This document shows, piece after piece, positions 21,176 to 31,229 of a stretch of 64,000 nt of DNA. Position numbers and translations under genes: made by a program. The stretch is taken from assembly GCA_963678675.1 (NCBI GenBank), contig OY783194.1, positions 20,872,278-20,936,277 of the forward strand, given 5' to 3'. The notes below the pieces were generated by a model, which saw only the letters and a list, made by a program, of their open reading frames with translations, made no database searches and was not told where the DNA came from. This DNA comes from Xiphydria camelus. Its lineage: Eukaryota; Arthropoda; Insecta; Hymenoptera; Xiphydriidae. Positions within the stretch are counted from its first letter, which is position 1; every line of letters starts with the position of its first letter.

Positions 21176-21667
21176 TAGCACTTTTCGAGCAATTTTTAAA
21201 AAATTTTGTCAGATTTTAGATTATAAAAAAACTTATAACTTTTCCTTATGAATGAAATCATTCTGACGTTTAGAAATAGAGATATTCGGTTTTTATTTCT
21301 CCATTGAAATCAATGAGACTTGGGCCCCTTTCTCGAGTCACTCGTATCTTTGCGTGCACGCATCTTAGCGAATAGACCAATCAGGATCAAGTATTCCGTT
21401 GTGGTGGGGTTACGGACAACGGAATACTTGATCCTGATTGGTCTATTTGCTAAGATGCGTGCACGCAAAGATACGAGCGAGTTCGAGAAAGGGGCCCCAG
21501 GGCCGTGCTACGCCGCGCTATGCACGCATGCGCGCGACTGTGGAGGCTCCACGCGGCCCTGTCTCTATTTCTAAACGTCAGAATGAATTCATTCATAAGG
21601 AAAAGTTATTAGTTCTTTTATAATCTAAAATCTGACAAAATTTTTTTAAATTGCTCGAAAAGTGCTA
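21176..21667. mobile_element. ~490-bp foldback MITE
   Basis: Outer arms TATAGCACTTTTCGAGCAAT (21174 on) and its inverse, ending about 21668, flanked by TA. Inner arms around a short loop read TAAGATGCGTGCACGCAAAG and CAATCAGGATCAAGTATTCC, mirrored across 21395-21425. Between them lies a unique GC-rich stretch at 21490-21560. A fragment of the same family sits at 44495-44530. Confidence 0.8.
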
Positions 21668-21782
21668 TATTAACTTTCATAAATTTCATTTGTGTTTTTG
21701 AGGTTATGCAATGTCCAGAATCATTTCGTTAAGCTTTTACACTCGCGAAATAAAGTTACGTATTTCTATTGACTTTTCTATC

Positions 21783-22130
21783 CCTGGTGAAAATAAAACG
21801 TTTACCGAGTGTGCTGGAAGGTCTAAATCAAAGCGTTTTCACGAAGCGTTCACGAACCGTTAACGGAATGTACATTTTTCACTCAGGAAGCGTAGATTGG
21901 ATCATTGAAGTGTAAAGTGTAAAGTATGAACTTACTGTTCACGAAGTGTGCGCCCTCTAGTACGGAGGTGTTGGGGTAGTGTACATGAAAGCGTGCATCG
22001 AGTGTGCATCGAGTGTGCGCGAGTGTTAATGGAATGTGCCCGAAGCGTGCAACGGCGGTGCACGAAGCGTGCATTTATAATCGCGAGAAACGTTCATGAA
22101 GTGTACATATCTAGTATGCACCCAGAGATA
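21783..22130. repeat. GAAGYGTGCA-type repeat array (copy A)
   Basis: Starts CCCTGGTGAAAATAAA and contains irregular reiterations of GAAGCGTGCA, GAGTGTGCA and GAAGTGTACA, plus GTAGATTGGATCATTGAAGTG. The same phrases recur at 31980-32415. Likely fragments of one MITE family with internally repeated motifs. Confidence 0.65.
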
Positions 22131-22137
22131 AAGAAAA

Positions 22138-22265
22138 TCGGTTGCTGAATGCAATAGTGGCACAAGTCAAAAAAAATGAATTCTGACATTTTTTGTTGAC
22201 AATTAATTCTAGTAACCATTAGAATTCTTTTTTTTTGACTGGTGCCACTATTGCATTCAACAAGC
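22138..22265. mobile_element. Small foldback MITE
   Basis: TGAATGCAATAGTGGCAC near 22145 and its inverse near 22245, each followed inward by a poly(A)/(T) stretch and GAATTC. A looser inverted pair (TGTTCGG...TTTTCAATCT and AGATTGAAAGCAGATCGGACA) follows at about 22270-22382. Confidence 0.7.
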
Positions 22266-22759
22266 GATATGTTCGGCCCGTTTTCAATCTACGAAATTTA
22301 AGATCGGCGATAGGTAGAATTCATTTTTTTTAACCAATTACGCGCCTCAAAATTTGCAGATTGAAAGCAGATCGGACAGAACTTTTTTTCCAAGATAAGA
22401 GAATAATTGAAGGCATCAATGTAAAAAGTGCCTAAGTCACATTTTGCCGTCTTCGAGGAAAACGCTTTTGAAGTTTTCTTTTCTTCTTGAAAATGTTACC
22501 TTTGCTAATATTTACTTGATTTTTTAACACATTATATTTTATTACTATTAGAAGAGTGGCTTTAAATAAAATTACGATTAGTGTCGTAATTTTCGAACAC
22601 AAACACAATTTTTTTTAAAAATGGACTTAGGCACTTTTATCTTGGACTTAGGCACTTTTTTCTTTGGATTTAATGAAATTTTAATAAAAACGCATATATT
22701 TTTAAACTATTTTTATTTTTAATAGTTAAGGATACAGAAACACCCCATACAGCACTGAA

Positions 22760-22945
22760 ATATTGCAGCAATATTGTAGAAACATTGCGTCGTAAGATAG
22801 CAATATTGCAGCGAGATTATGAAATATTGCTGCAATATTGCTACAATGATGCAGCAATATTGAAATGTCCGATCTTCGCAATATTGCGTTGCAATATTCC
22901 AACAATATTGCGCTAAAATATTTTAGCAATATTGGTTCGAAAATG
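22760..22945. repeat. Left subterminal GCAATATTGC array
   Basis: About a dozen copies of (G)CAATATTG(C), in both orientations because the word is nearly palindromic, spaced 10-25 bp. Matched by the right array at 27835-27965. Likely transposase-binding sites. Confidence 0.8.
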
Positions 22946-23224
22946 TAAATTTAATTTTTATTAAGCCTTGTGTCCACGATGTTAGAACTCGATCAGAATT
23001 TTAATTACTCACACAGTGATTGAAAACTCGGACCGAGTTCTACCACCGTGGATATAAGGCTTTATAGGAATTCCTTTCAAATAAAAAGAACTGCAGTTCC
23101 AAAATATCACACGTATATTTTTTATATTGTTTTATAACTATGTTAATATATAATAACTGTAGTATCTGGCTATATACATATAATATACATATACAGCTAC
23201 ATTTGTACTTGAGAATTCATAAAT

Positions 23225-25025
23225 CTATTCCTTATCTTGTTCTTCTACCATAGCTTTTCCTAGTGCATGCTCCTGATTCGCCTTCCGTACCCTTCTTATT
23301 TTAGCTTGCGCTAACCAGTTGCCAATTTGTTTTAATATTTCATTACTGGTGCCATTTGAAAAACGACTAAGAACTGCTTCTGCAATGAAAATATAAATTA
23401 TTTCTTAATATCGAACATGATCATGATTTTACGACGTATAGAACTTACTTGTTATTACTTCAAGTATGAGTGATTCTTTAAAGGATCGTTTTCCTTTGCG
23501 ACCATACACACTAAACAACTCCGCCAGTTCATCAGACATTATTTTCTTCATAATGCCGCTTATAACTGCATTAAAGTCGTCTCCTCCAATGGTTTTTACC
23601 ATTTTAACCTATCATATATTCCATATTATGTATTGTTACCTATTATGTCCGATAAATCGTTTGAGCACAAGTTATCATTTTGCTAACTCTACAATCTTAT
23701 CTCAAACACGTCTTTCACATTTTGTGCTTACAGAATATTTTCATATTTTTAACTTTTATACGTTTTTACAATTTGATAAGTATCGATTCATGTAAATTTA
23801 TGGTGATGAATGTTGAAAAAGGTTTCAATCAGACAGAGCCTCAATAAATTAAATAAAATCAAAAAAAATTGTAAAACAACTAACGATGCGATTTAAAAAA
23901 TCTTGATTGGCCAGCTCTATTTCAAATTGCTGAAGTTGCGTTATATCGCGTAGTGGCAAATTTACGTCTTCAACAGTATTTTGATCGCCAATAGGAATAA
24001 GCCGCTCTTCTAATATTGCGAGCTTTGCATTTGTGCTGCGTACTTGGTAAAGTAAAAGGTTTTGTTTCCTCAGTATTTCTTTCAGAAAACCTGCAAACGA
24101 AATAAAATATTATATATAATTAATAAATACGATAAACATCGTTATTTTCAAAATACCTTTTATTTCCTCTATATTGTTATTTGTTTGAGCACGAGTAAAT
24201 GATGAGCAGTGTTCATTTTCCGAGAAAAATGACCCCTCGCGAATATTTTCTAACATGGATGAGTGATGGGCAATTGGTTCTGTTGTACAAGTATATCAGA
24301 AAAAAATTAATAAATTATATTTATTGCAAGAAACACACATAGATGTATTTTCTGTAGAAATACCTTTCTGTGATAAATGCACGTCCGGGGTATTAGAGTC
24401 ACTTTTCGCGTCAAAGCTAGCATTTCTCTCCTTTACAACAGGCATATTTGAAATTTTCGGGCCGGATGATCTTTTACGGTCATCATTCTTTGGCCTCAGA
24501 GTAGAAGCTGGGAACGTTGACAAAATAGTTTCTTCGAAATCCATGTTTTCTTCATCCGAAGAAGACAATTTGCGCTTTGCCTGTTCACGTCTTTTAAATT
24601 TCAACTTGATTTTATGCCTCTCTTTTTCATTATCTGATAATGCGGAATCGTTTATATTGGATGTATCCTCGGCCAAAACCAGTTTTTCCATGCCTTTTTC
24701 GTAGGTAGCTGCGTTATGTATCAAATTGAAGAAAGGCAAACATTCGAAGTGTTAGTTAATACTTTCAAAAAATTACTTCACTAGCAATTTTCCTGACAGT
24801 AATAAACTGTGTACCTGCTGTCCCAAATATTTTCTTAACCTCAACAACTGACCAATCCTCATTGTCTTTTGGCATAAGTTCTTTAATAATTGCTTTATTT
24901 AAAAATAATTGAGTTTTCAAATGATCCGGCCAAATGCATGATATATTTTTGTTTAAAATCCTTAACCAAGCTGTAGGTACCAGCTGCAATCCATCATCGA
25001 ACTCTACAATGGAATATTTGCTCAT
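23225..25025 (-). CDS. DUF4806-type protein of the inner transposon (spliced)
   Basis: First exon 25025-24815 (MSKYSIVEFDDGLQLVPTAW..., donor CAG/GTACAC). Second 24708-24364 (acceptor AACGCAG, donor AAAG/GTATTT), with a basic stretch KIKLKFKRREQAKRKLSSS. Then short exons about 24280-24160, 24090-23890 (LPLRDITQLQQFEIELAN), 23610-23450 (VKTIGGDDFNAVISGIMKKI, MSDELAELFSVYGRKGKRSF) and 23380-23225, ending KAMVEEQDKE. The C-terminal part is the pattern I know as DUF4806, common in insect genomes and often beside transposases; its role is unknown. All exons are open, and the order is co-linear with the transposase just upstream, so it is probably the element's second protein. Confidence 0.65.
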
Positions 25026-25219
25026 CTTGAGATCTAAAAATAAACGATAAGTTTATTTTAGTAGTTTGTTTGCATCTAATTGTATTATGTAACATATATA
25101 AATAGAACGTTTCGTACGTCAGATATTATGTCGATGGTTGCTTAATATTGAATAAGTAAGTAAAAGAAATTATTTTCATTTTGTTGCTGTACGTAATCGG
25201 TAGTGCAATATCTTCAACA

Positions 25220-27331
25220 TTAGTTTGTATGTATAAGAGGAAATATGACATAGTCTAGCCCATAAGGCATTCTCCATGCTTTACACTTAATTAAAGTTGC
25301 AGGCCAAATATCCGTCTTTATGTTATGTGTTGATACTATTTGGATATTCAGATCTCTCGATTCACAGGGTAATAAGTACAAATTTCCCACAAAATTAAAT
25401 TTTTTCCCGATAATATACATGGAAGTATCACTTCCTTGAACAATATTTTCTACCATAATGCAATCTCGGTTTTTCAAAATACAAAAGCAGTCTTTTTCAT
25501 TATTACAGTGTATGGTATATAAGTCGTTACTCATAGTTTTATACTGAACACGAATATTAATGGAATGATCTATCGGTCCATCGTTATGTACTTTGGCGAA
25601 CCGTAGCTCTTTGTTATTTGAACAACTCTTTGCTTGATTATCTGAATTTGTTTCTATTTCGGAATACCTTTTCCATAACTGCTCCAATGGTTTCTCGTTT
25701 TTTCTCAGAAGCTTTTTTATAGAAGACATAAAATTCTCAAATCGGAAAGCACTGAATGAGTCCAGAGAGCCATAATTCCTTACGTCATTGCATAAATGCA
25801 ATAAACCGTGTACGTTATGTGATACAAATTGCTTGCCGTACAATTTCTCAAAAGACGTCACAAAATGAACCAGCAAAAGCTCAGCATATGATACATATTC
25901 ATCGTCTTTGCACATAATTGGGTTTACTAAGATCGTTATAGCTACATGCAATGTCAGGAAATGTTTATATACATCACTTTTGACGATATTCTTTAATGCC
26001 AATGGTCCAGTGTACAATAGAAAAGTTCTCAATTCTGTAGCTTTCCAATGTCGAAAATCAGAGAGAGCTCGTGGTCTTCGATTTAAATCATTTGGCACCG
26101 TATTCTGTAGTTGAAGAAGTGATGTTGAAATAATATTGATTTTTCTAACGGGTAATCGAATTGAAAGGGGTCCTGATTGTACCCAAAGTAGAATCAACTT
26201 TTTTACTACACCTAAACATACTAAGTGCATGTAATCGAGGGGAACGTTTGTTACTAATCCGAAGTGTGGTACTTCATTCAGAATAGAATTTTGTAATTGA
26301 TAATCTTCATGGTAACAATTATTTTTGAATTCGTCGTCCGTTCTTAAACTGACATTATTATTCTGATTTTGTGGAAAGCAAAGTCTGTTGTTCACACGTT
26401 CTCCTTCTATTGTGCATTTAGTGCAACTATAAAATCCAGCATGACCTATGACACGTAAGACAAAAGATTTCGCTGGAGTATCGCATATCAACGCCCGCAA
26501 CCTTATTTGTACGCTTTCTCCATTTTTAACGTATTCGTTAGTAATTAGGTTTTTTAAATCATCTATTAATTGCCGTAGAAATGCATTACAATCGCTCGGT
26601 TTGGTATTTCCGAAATATGCTCCTGCGATATATACTTTTTGGGACACATCGTTCGAGAGTAGTATGGGCCACAGGGAAGCATTAGAAGATTTTGATATTG
26701 GCAACCCATCAATATTTAGGAGTAAATTAATGTAGGAAACATTATCACTAATGTTTGCTAACATTTTTTCAATTACTCTAGAGACACCAAAGTAGCAAAA
26801 TTTTCCATCTCCTAAAGAAATTACGTCACAATTCTTTGGCGTTTGTAACAACGTTCTGGTATCTTTTGGAAAATCACAGTCTGTGAATTTGTTAAGAATA
26901 CCAAGCAACGAGTTACATGCATTGTGAGTAATATTATATGATACAGCCCATGATGCTATGGATTGTATAAAATTAGTAGTTTTATCATTATGTTCTTCTT
27001 CTTCCACATTCTTATCTTCATCATAAACATTGGTGCGCAAGTGATCGCTCATAAAATCATGATTTACATTTAATTCTGCATAAGCGTCAGTGTCAACGTG
27101 ATTAATGCAACTATCCTGAGAATTTTTATCATTTTCTGGATAATCTAGACTTGTGCTTGAATTGCTATGTAATGTACTTTTTTCTTTTGTTCCGAAATAC
27201 TTTTTTGCGTATTGAAAACGCGAACGTATTTTTATTTCTTCAATCTCCTCTTTAGTTTGTGCTTGAACCAATCGCCGTATTTGCCTGTCTGATATTTTTC
27301 CTTTAATTTTTCTCTGATTAGCCATGTCCAA
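25220..27331 (-). CDS. tnp2-like transposase, 703 codons, uninterrupted
   Basis: Predicted cut-and-paste transposase of the CMC/EnSpm (Transposase_21/tnp2) type. The start ATG at 27331 opens a basic N-terminus (ANQRKIKGKISDRQIRRLVQ). The central region reads INLLLNIDGLPISKSSNASL then WPILLSND, and AFLRQLIDDLKNLI, typical of tnp2. ICDTPAKSFVLRVIGHAGFY is followed by the CTKC zinc pair; VPLDYMHLVCLGVVKKLILL and FSAFRFENFMSSIKKLLRK lie near the expected later acidic positions. A long acidic stretch (about residues 85-125) precedes the core. There is no stop or frameshift, which suggests a young or selected copy. The gene sits 190 bp upstream of the DUF4806-type gene on the same strand. Confidence 0.78.
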   Translation of the reverse strand: MDMANQRKIKGKISDRQIRRLVQAQTKEEIEEIKIRSRFQYAKKYFGTKEKSTLHSNSSTSLDYPENDKNSQDSCINHVDTDAYAELNVNHDFMSDHLRTNVYDEDKNVEEEEHNDKTTNFIQSIASWAVSYNITHNACNSLLGILNKFTDCDFPKDTRTLLQTPKNCDVISLGDGKFCYFGVSRVIEKMLANISDNVSYINLLLNIDGLPISKSSNASLWPILLSNDVSQKVYIAGAYFGNTKPSDCNAFLRQLIDDLKNLITNEYVKNGESVQIRLRALICDTPAKSFVLRVIGHAGFYSCTKCTIEGERVNNRLCFPQNQNNNVSLRTDDEFKNNCYHEDYQLQNSILNEVPHFGLVTNVPLDYMHLVCLGVVKKLILLWVQSGPLSIRLPVRKINIISTSLLQLQNTVPNDLNRRPRALSDFRHWKATELRTFLLYTGPLALKNIVKSDVYKHFLTLHVAITILVNPIMCKDDEYVSYAELLLVHFVTSFEKLYGKQFVSHNVHGLLHLCNDVRNYGSLDSFSAFRFENFMSSIKKLLRKNEKPLEQLWKRYSEIETNSDNQAKSCSNNKELRFAKVHNDGPIDHSINIRVQYKTMSNDLYTIHCNNEKDCFCILKNRDCIMVENIVQGSDTSMYIIGKKFNFVGNLYLLPCESRDLNIQIVSTHNIKTDIWPATLIKCKAWRMPYGLDYVIFPLIHTN

Positions 27332-27834
27332 CTTTTTAGCATTTACATAAAATTTAAAATCTCTAGTTTTAATTTTAAGTTATCCATACCATACGAAAGG
27401 TAACCCTGTTATAGAAAATTGATAGAAATAAATGAAAAAAATTATTCGGCAAGTAACAGAGAATTATTTTTCATAAACTGGAAGACGTTAAACTGGTAGA
27501 AGCTATGTGTATCTTATTATCTCATCAGACTTACCGTGAAAGTATAATTAGGTTATGTTAATCCATTTTATTCGTACCAATATAAATTATAGTAACGCAC
27601 TATTAGTAACTTTTTACATGAAGAATTGCAATAGATAAAAATGTATTATTTAGCGAGTTTAATTCTCATCTATGTATAGTAAAGCAAGATCGTTCTTATT
27701 CACTTTTATTGCAAATTCCGCACGTAACACCTCATGTAACCATTCGTAGACAGGGTTATAAAACAGCGAGAACCAAAGCTTGCCTATTGCGATGATTTGC
27801 ACGCCACTCGTTGGATATATGCAGTACTAAAGCA

Positions 27835-27965
27835 TAATATTGCAGGAAGTTTGCAGCAATATTGCAGCGCAATATTGTACGGACATTGTACTGCAACATT
27901 GCAGCAATATTTCGCTACAAGATGAAAGATTGCAAGATTCCTGCAATATTGCAGCAATATTTCAT
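27835..27965. repeat. Right subterminal GCAATATTGC array
   Basis: Repeats of CAGCAATATTGCAG-like words up to the right terminus of the inner element; inverted partner of 22760-22945. Confidence 0.8.
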
Positions 27966-27994
27966 GCCGTGTGGGACATTAAAAAACCACCAAG

Positions 27995-28546
27995 TTATTC
28001 ATAGATATCAGTGTTGGAGTCTATTTTTTCATCCATTTCGGTTCCATCCATTTCATTATTTTCGGTAAAAGTTCTTTTAAAAAATTCTGTGTCTGATGTT
28101 ACAAAGCTAAGCAAGTGCTTAACGTTTTCAAGTTTAGCGCTTTTTATTGACAGGTAAGTGTCTCCATACACCAATATTGGCATCCCTGCTGTAAGTCGAC
28201 TTTGGCCAACTTTATAAAGTTTCGCGTCCGTCCCTTCACCATCATAATTTTGTTTCATCTTTGGGCGATCTCCTTTATTAAACTGTGTACACCTGGCTTT
28301 TAAAATGCCAGAAAGAGAAGGCTTAAGGTGTGGTGTAAGCCATCCCTTCAAATCTTTTATTTTAATAATCCTGTCACCTTCTTTGAGCTTGCCATCCGAC
28401 CTTAACGAATGCTGAACACTGCTCTTACCTGCTCCTTCTATACTTTTTGTTCCATAATTTTCCAGCAACAAACAACTAGGTAAACTAACTAAAATACAAT
28501 AAATCACCACAAGCATGTACGTTTCTCTCACTGCTTTCCAAAACAC
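27995..28546 (-). CDS. Hypothetical protein carried by the outer element
   Basis: A 183-codon open frame that I do not recognise. The first ~30 residues (TYMLVVIYCILVSLPSC) look like a signal peptide, but TTTAGTTAGTTTACCTAG just after them resembles a splice acceptor, so this part may be intron. The body has GWLTPHLKPSLSGILKARC and AGMPILVYGDTYLSIKSAK, then an acidic tail ending at 27995. The inner transposon lies 20 bp downstream of the stop, so the C-terminus is probably intact. A minus-strand promoter would lie in 28547-28777, which also holds GACTTAGG motifs. Confidence 0.45.
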   Translation of the reverse strand: MFWKAVRETYMLVVIYCILVSLPSCLLLENYGTKSIEGAGKSSVQHSLRSDGKLKEGDRIIKIKDLKGWLTPHLKPSLSGILKARCTQFNKGDRPKMKQNYDGEGTDAKLYKVGQSRLTAGMPILVYGDTYLSIKSAKLENVKHLLSFVTSDTEFFKRTFTENNEMDGTEMDEKIDSNTDIYE

Positions 28547-28978
28547 TGATTGTAAACAACAAATTACGAGGGAATACTATGCCAGTGGACTTAGGCACAT
28601 GTTGCACTGAACTGGCAACTATTTGTAAAACTTCATATTCTCATATAATCACTTAAGTACATCTTACACCCATTTTGAAAATAGTGGCAGAAAGCTTACG
28701 ACAAGTTTGCCCAGATAGCATTGATAGTTCCAAATGGATGAAAATGTGACTTAGGTACTTTTTGCATTGGAGCCTTCAATTACGAGACGGGAACCGGCAT
28801 TTAAATAAGTGTAGGATAATAATAAAGGGGAAATTGAAATGTGAATAACATTCACATTTTAAAACAGAATTGATAAGTATATATTTGTAAAAAACGTGGA
28901 ACAGCTTAAAATTATATTACAACATTTTCTAATTCCCCGGTGTAAGGATTGATTAATATATCTGATGCTTCCTCCAAA

Positions 28979-29175
28979 TGTCCCGTTGCTTCATTTAGCT
29001 GATAAGTGTTCCTGAAACAAAATTTAAATACCTATAGTCTCTGTTAAATTGTCCTTTTCAAATTTTATATCAATTCAATCGTTCTTTTGTTCGATTGAGG
29101 AGGTATAAGATTCGAAAAGTTTCATACATTATAATAACAAATTACAAAGTAGTAGCACGTATGAAATTTGACACG
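28979..29175 (-). repeat. Duplicated exon-plus-intron unit, copy 1
   Basis: About 197 bp nearly repeated in the same orientation at 29597-29795. On the minus strand each copy has a splice acceptor (TTTTGTTTCAG) followed by TYQLNEATGHLE (copy 1) or TYQLNEVTGHLE (copy 2). After copy 1 the frame goes on EASDILINPYTGELENVVI and stops at about 28910. Confidence 0.65.
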
Positions 29176-29259
29176 TAAATTATTTTGAGAAGAATATATC
29201 ATATGGAATAGATGTTATTTTATTAAAAAATTGTTAATATTAATTGTACGTACTCTGGA

Positions 29260-29560
29260 TCTTGTCATTCTTGTTTTAAATTGGCTGACTCGAATTCTTT
29301 CACGCATCTGTGACCTATCATGTCAGTAGCACGATCTGACAGAAATGCTCCCATTTGTTTAATACGGTTGCTAAGGTGGGGTTCCTTGTACCCAATTTTT
29401 AAAAACAAATTCCGATAGTTAACTACAAATAAATAACAATGAAATTAAATAAACATTAAATAATCATTTTGATTCAAATATTAAACTTCGTCTTGTCCTT
29501 TACCTTTAGCTACGTTTAAAAATTTCGCTGGAAACCTTCGATTTCCGGGCTTTCGTGGTA
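29260..29560 (-). other. Possible coding exons of an unknown gene
   Basis: Minus-strand text NYRNLFLKIGYKEPHLSNRI then KQMGAFLSDRATDMIGHRC (about 29420-29275), and RLLPRKPGNRRFPAKFLNVA (about 29570-29510), lie between the duplicated units. Flanking sequence has plausible AG/GT borders. I recognise no family. Either a small gene with duplicated terminal exons or element debris. Confidence 0.35.
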
Positions 29561-29596
29561 ATAAACGATAAAATTGCTTTCGATACTTTTTCCAGA

Positions 29597-29795
29597 TGTC
29601 CCGTTACTTCGTTTAGCTGATAAGTTGCTCTGAAACAAAATTTAAATACCTATAGTCTCTTTTAAATTGACCTTTTCGAATTTTATACCAATTCAATAGT
29701 TCTTTTGATCGATTGAGGAGGTATAAAATTCGAAAAGTTTCATACATTATAATAACAAATTCCAAAGTAGTAGCATGTATGAAATTTTACACATA
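29597..29795 (-). repeat. Duplicated exon-plus-intron unit, copy 2
   Basis: Partner of 28979-29175; encodes TYQLNEVTGHLEKVSKAIL on the minus strand and runs to a stop about 29510. Differences from copy 1 are scattered substitutions. Confidence 0.65.
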
Positions 29796-29829
29796 CATCC
29801 CAGGATACTGTGTGACGTGAGGACCCAGT

Positions 29830-30525
29830 ACCCTGTTAAAGTGAATGACTGGGCTGGAATAATCGGTAACCGAATCATTTTTCTTTCGGAAAAATTTTAG
29901 CAGCCAGATATATTTCGACCTTCTGAGATATTTCGTAATACAGTTGCTTGTTTTCTAGCAAGAAGTAAGTATCACTAGAATGCAGTCACGTTATTAGTGC
30001 CCCATGGTAAGCTATTGAACATTGACTATTTAAAATTAAAAGCAAGGACTCTTTCAAAGCACCCCTGAATTCGAATACTATTTTTTTTAAATTTCGTTCT
30101 TGTAATATTACGCGCTTTGATGTTTCAAATTTTTAAACAAATCGTACGATGATGACTGAGTTAAAAAATCTGTGAATTAAATGTGCCATTTAATTACTGT
30201 TACTTACAGATTGGAGCCGATGTGTATTTCCAACACGACGGTGCTCCCGTACACTCGATAATAGAAGTCTAGCGATTCCCTGACCGCTGATTAGGAAGAA
30301 GGGGTCCAATTCCGTGGCCGCCGAGATAGCCCGACCTGACGGTGATGGATTATTTTTTCTGGAGCTACGTGAAGGAGCAGCTTATACAACGAGCGTCGCC
30401 CACTCCTGACCATTGAGAACCTCGACTGGGAAATAACAAAGATTTGTGAGGAGACCCTTCAGGAAGCGATCCAAAATGTGGTCTGCATTTTACGACCGCT
30501 TGGGTTATTGCTTATCTGAGCAAGG
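29830..30525 (+). pseudogene. Tc1/mariner-superfamily transposase relic (FFLWGYLK type)
   Basis: First block (about 29848-29950) reads WAGIIGNRIIFLSEKF; second (30208-30525) reads VYFQHDGAPVHS, RGPIPWPPR and PDLTVMDYFFWSYVKEQL. These match the DDE_3 transposases common in insects, where DGAPVH and PDLTxxD hold two catalytic acids. Several stops and frameshifts. Between the blocks, 29965-30207 has GTAAGT at its left and TTACTTACAG at its right, a perfect-looking intron. N-terminal third missing. Confidence 0.72.
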
Positions 30526-30962
30526 GAATCATTTTGAACATCTCTTGTAAAGGTAAAGCAGCGGTGAGTTTTCCACAAAATGTCATGATATGAAAAGGAT
30601 TTACTTACATTCATGATATCGTTTTGGATAATTTAATTAACCGTTACCACCCTTTCACAGTCTTCCTAATGTTATAGTTTTTCGTGTCCTCCGGGGAGTT
30701 GATGCTCGTTGTTCAACGGCAGAGTGAAACGAGGGAGGATTTCAGTCAGGAGCAATCTGAAGGTCAGGTTCAGATCTGAATCAGCAGTCAGGATCAGGTT
30801 GCTGTACACAGGCACACTTGCGAAACATAAAGTCATTCACTATGGTCCTGGTTATCGATGCTTTCTGAAATATTCAATCATGTTGGTTACCGGATTGTAA
30901 TGTGAGTCGTACTAGTAAATAAATACCTGCACTATACATTCTTTTTCTGTGTCAATAATATC
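30526..30962. other. No gene recognised
   Basis: Mixed sequence with CAGGTTCAGATCTGAATCAG-like reiterations at 30750-30800 and no long frame with a known motif. Confidence 0.4.
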
Positions 30963-31229
30963 TTACGTTTCATTTATTTCTAGCTCTTGAGCGGGATACC
31001 AATCGTCCTTCGTCTTCGGCACATTTCTTCGTGGAGGCTGATGCACATTGTCGAACTCTTCCGTCATCCATTCGTTTAGCGTCGTCTTGCTTCGTTCATA
31101 GTTGAAGTGATTTCCGAAGAATTCAGCACTTTCTTTAATTCTACGAATGATTTTTGTACTATATTGCCTTTGTAAATAATAAACAAATTGAATTACTTCA
31201 AGATAATTTATTTTTATTATTTCACTCAT
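30963..31229 (-). CDS. Hypothetical 88-residue protein downstream of repeat R1
   Basis: Begins MSEIIKINYLEVIQFVYYLQ and ends PAQELEINET. No domain recognised. What makes it notable is its upstream sequence: the 450-bp repeat R1 ends exactly at the ATGAGTGAAATAA of this frame, and the other R1 copy (51352-51866) ends at the same ATG phrase upstream of the Gypsy gag. R1 may therefore be a promoter/leader. The frame may be only a first exon. Confidence 0.35.
   Translation of the reverse strand: MSEIIKINYLEVIQFVYYLQRQYSTKIIRRIKESAEFFGNHFNYERSKTTLNEWMTEEFDNVHQPPRRNVPKTKDDWYPAQELEINET

Larger units (their letters stand above)
22744..27975 (-). mobile_element. Inner tnp2-type (CMC/EnSpm-like) DNA transposon with DUF4806-type gene
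   Basis: Termini CCCATACAGCA (22744) and, inverted, CCCACACGGCA (ending 27975); AC repeats on each side (22742-22743, 27976-27977), a 2-bp duplication. Both ends carry arrays of GCAATATTGC-like words: roughly 22760-22945 on the left and 27835-27965 on the right. Dense subterminal repeats are characteristic of CACTA/EnSpm-type elements. The two minus-strand genes (transposase 25220-27331, DUF4806-type 23225-25025) fill the interior. Superfamily assignment rests on the transposase. Confidence 0.72.
22409..28777. mobile_element. Outer TIR element, subterminal GACTTAGGCAC repeats
   Basis: Ends are inverted copies: GAAGGCATCAATGTAAAAAG at 22409 and its relative ending at 28777, continuing inward as TGCCTAAGTCACATTTT. 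AATT flanks both ends (22405-22408, 28778-28781) and may be the target duplication, though AATT is palindromic. GACTTAGGCAC(TTTTT) motifs recur at about 22430, 22624, 22646, 28589 and 28747. Without the inner element it would be only about 1.1 kb and encode one small minus-strand protein (27995-28546). Superfamily not assigned. Confidence 0.7.

Noticed and set aside
21320..21623. Short plus frames in the 21176 foldback
   Set aside because: Lie in palindromic MITE arms; no coding signature.
27995..28546. Signal peptide at the N-terminus of the hypothetical protein
   Set aside because: A splice-acceptor-like sequence ends the hydrophobic stretch, so it may be intronic; not claimed as secreted.
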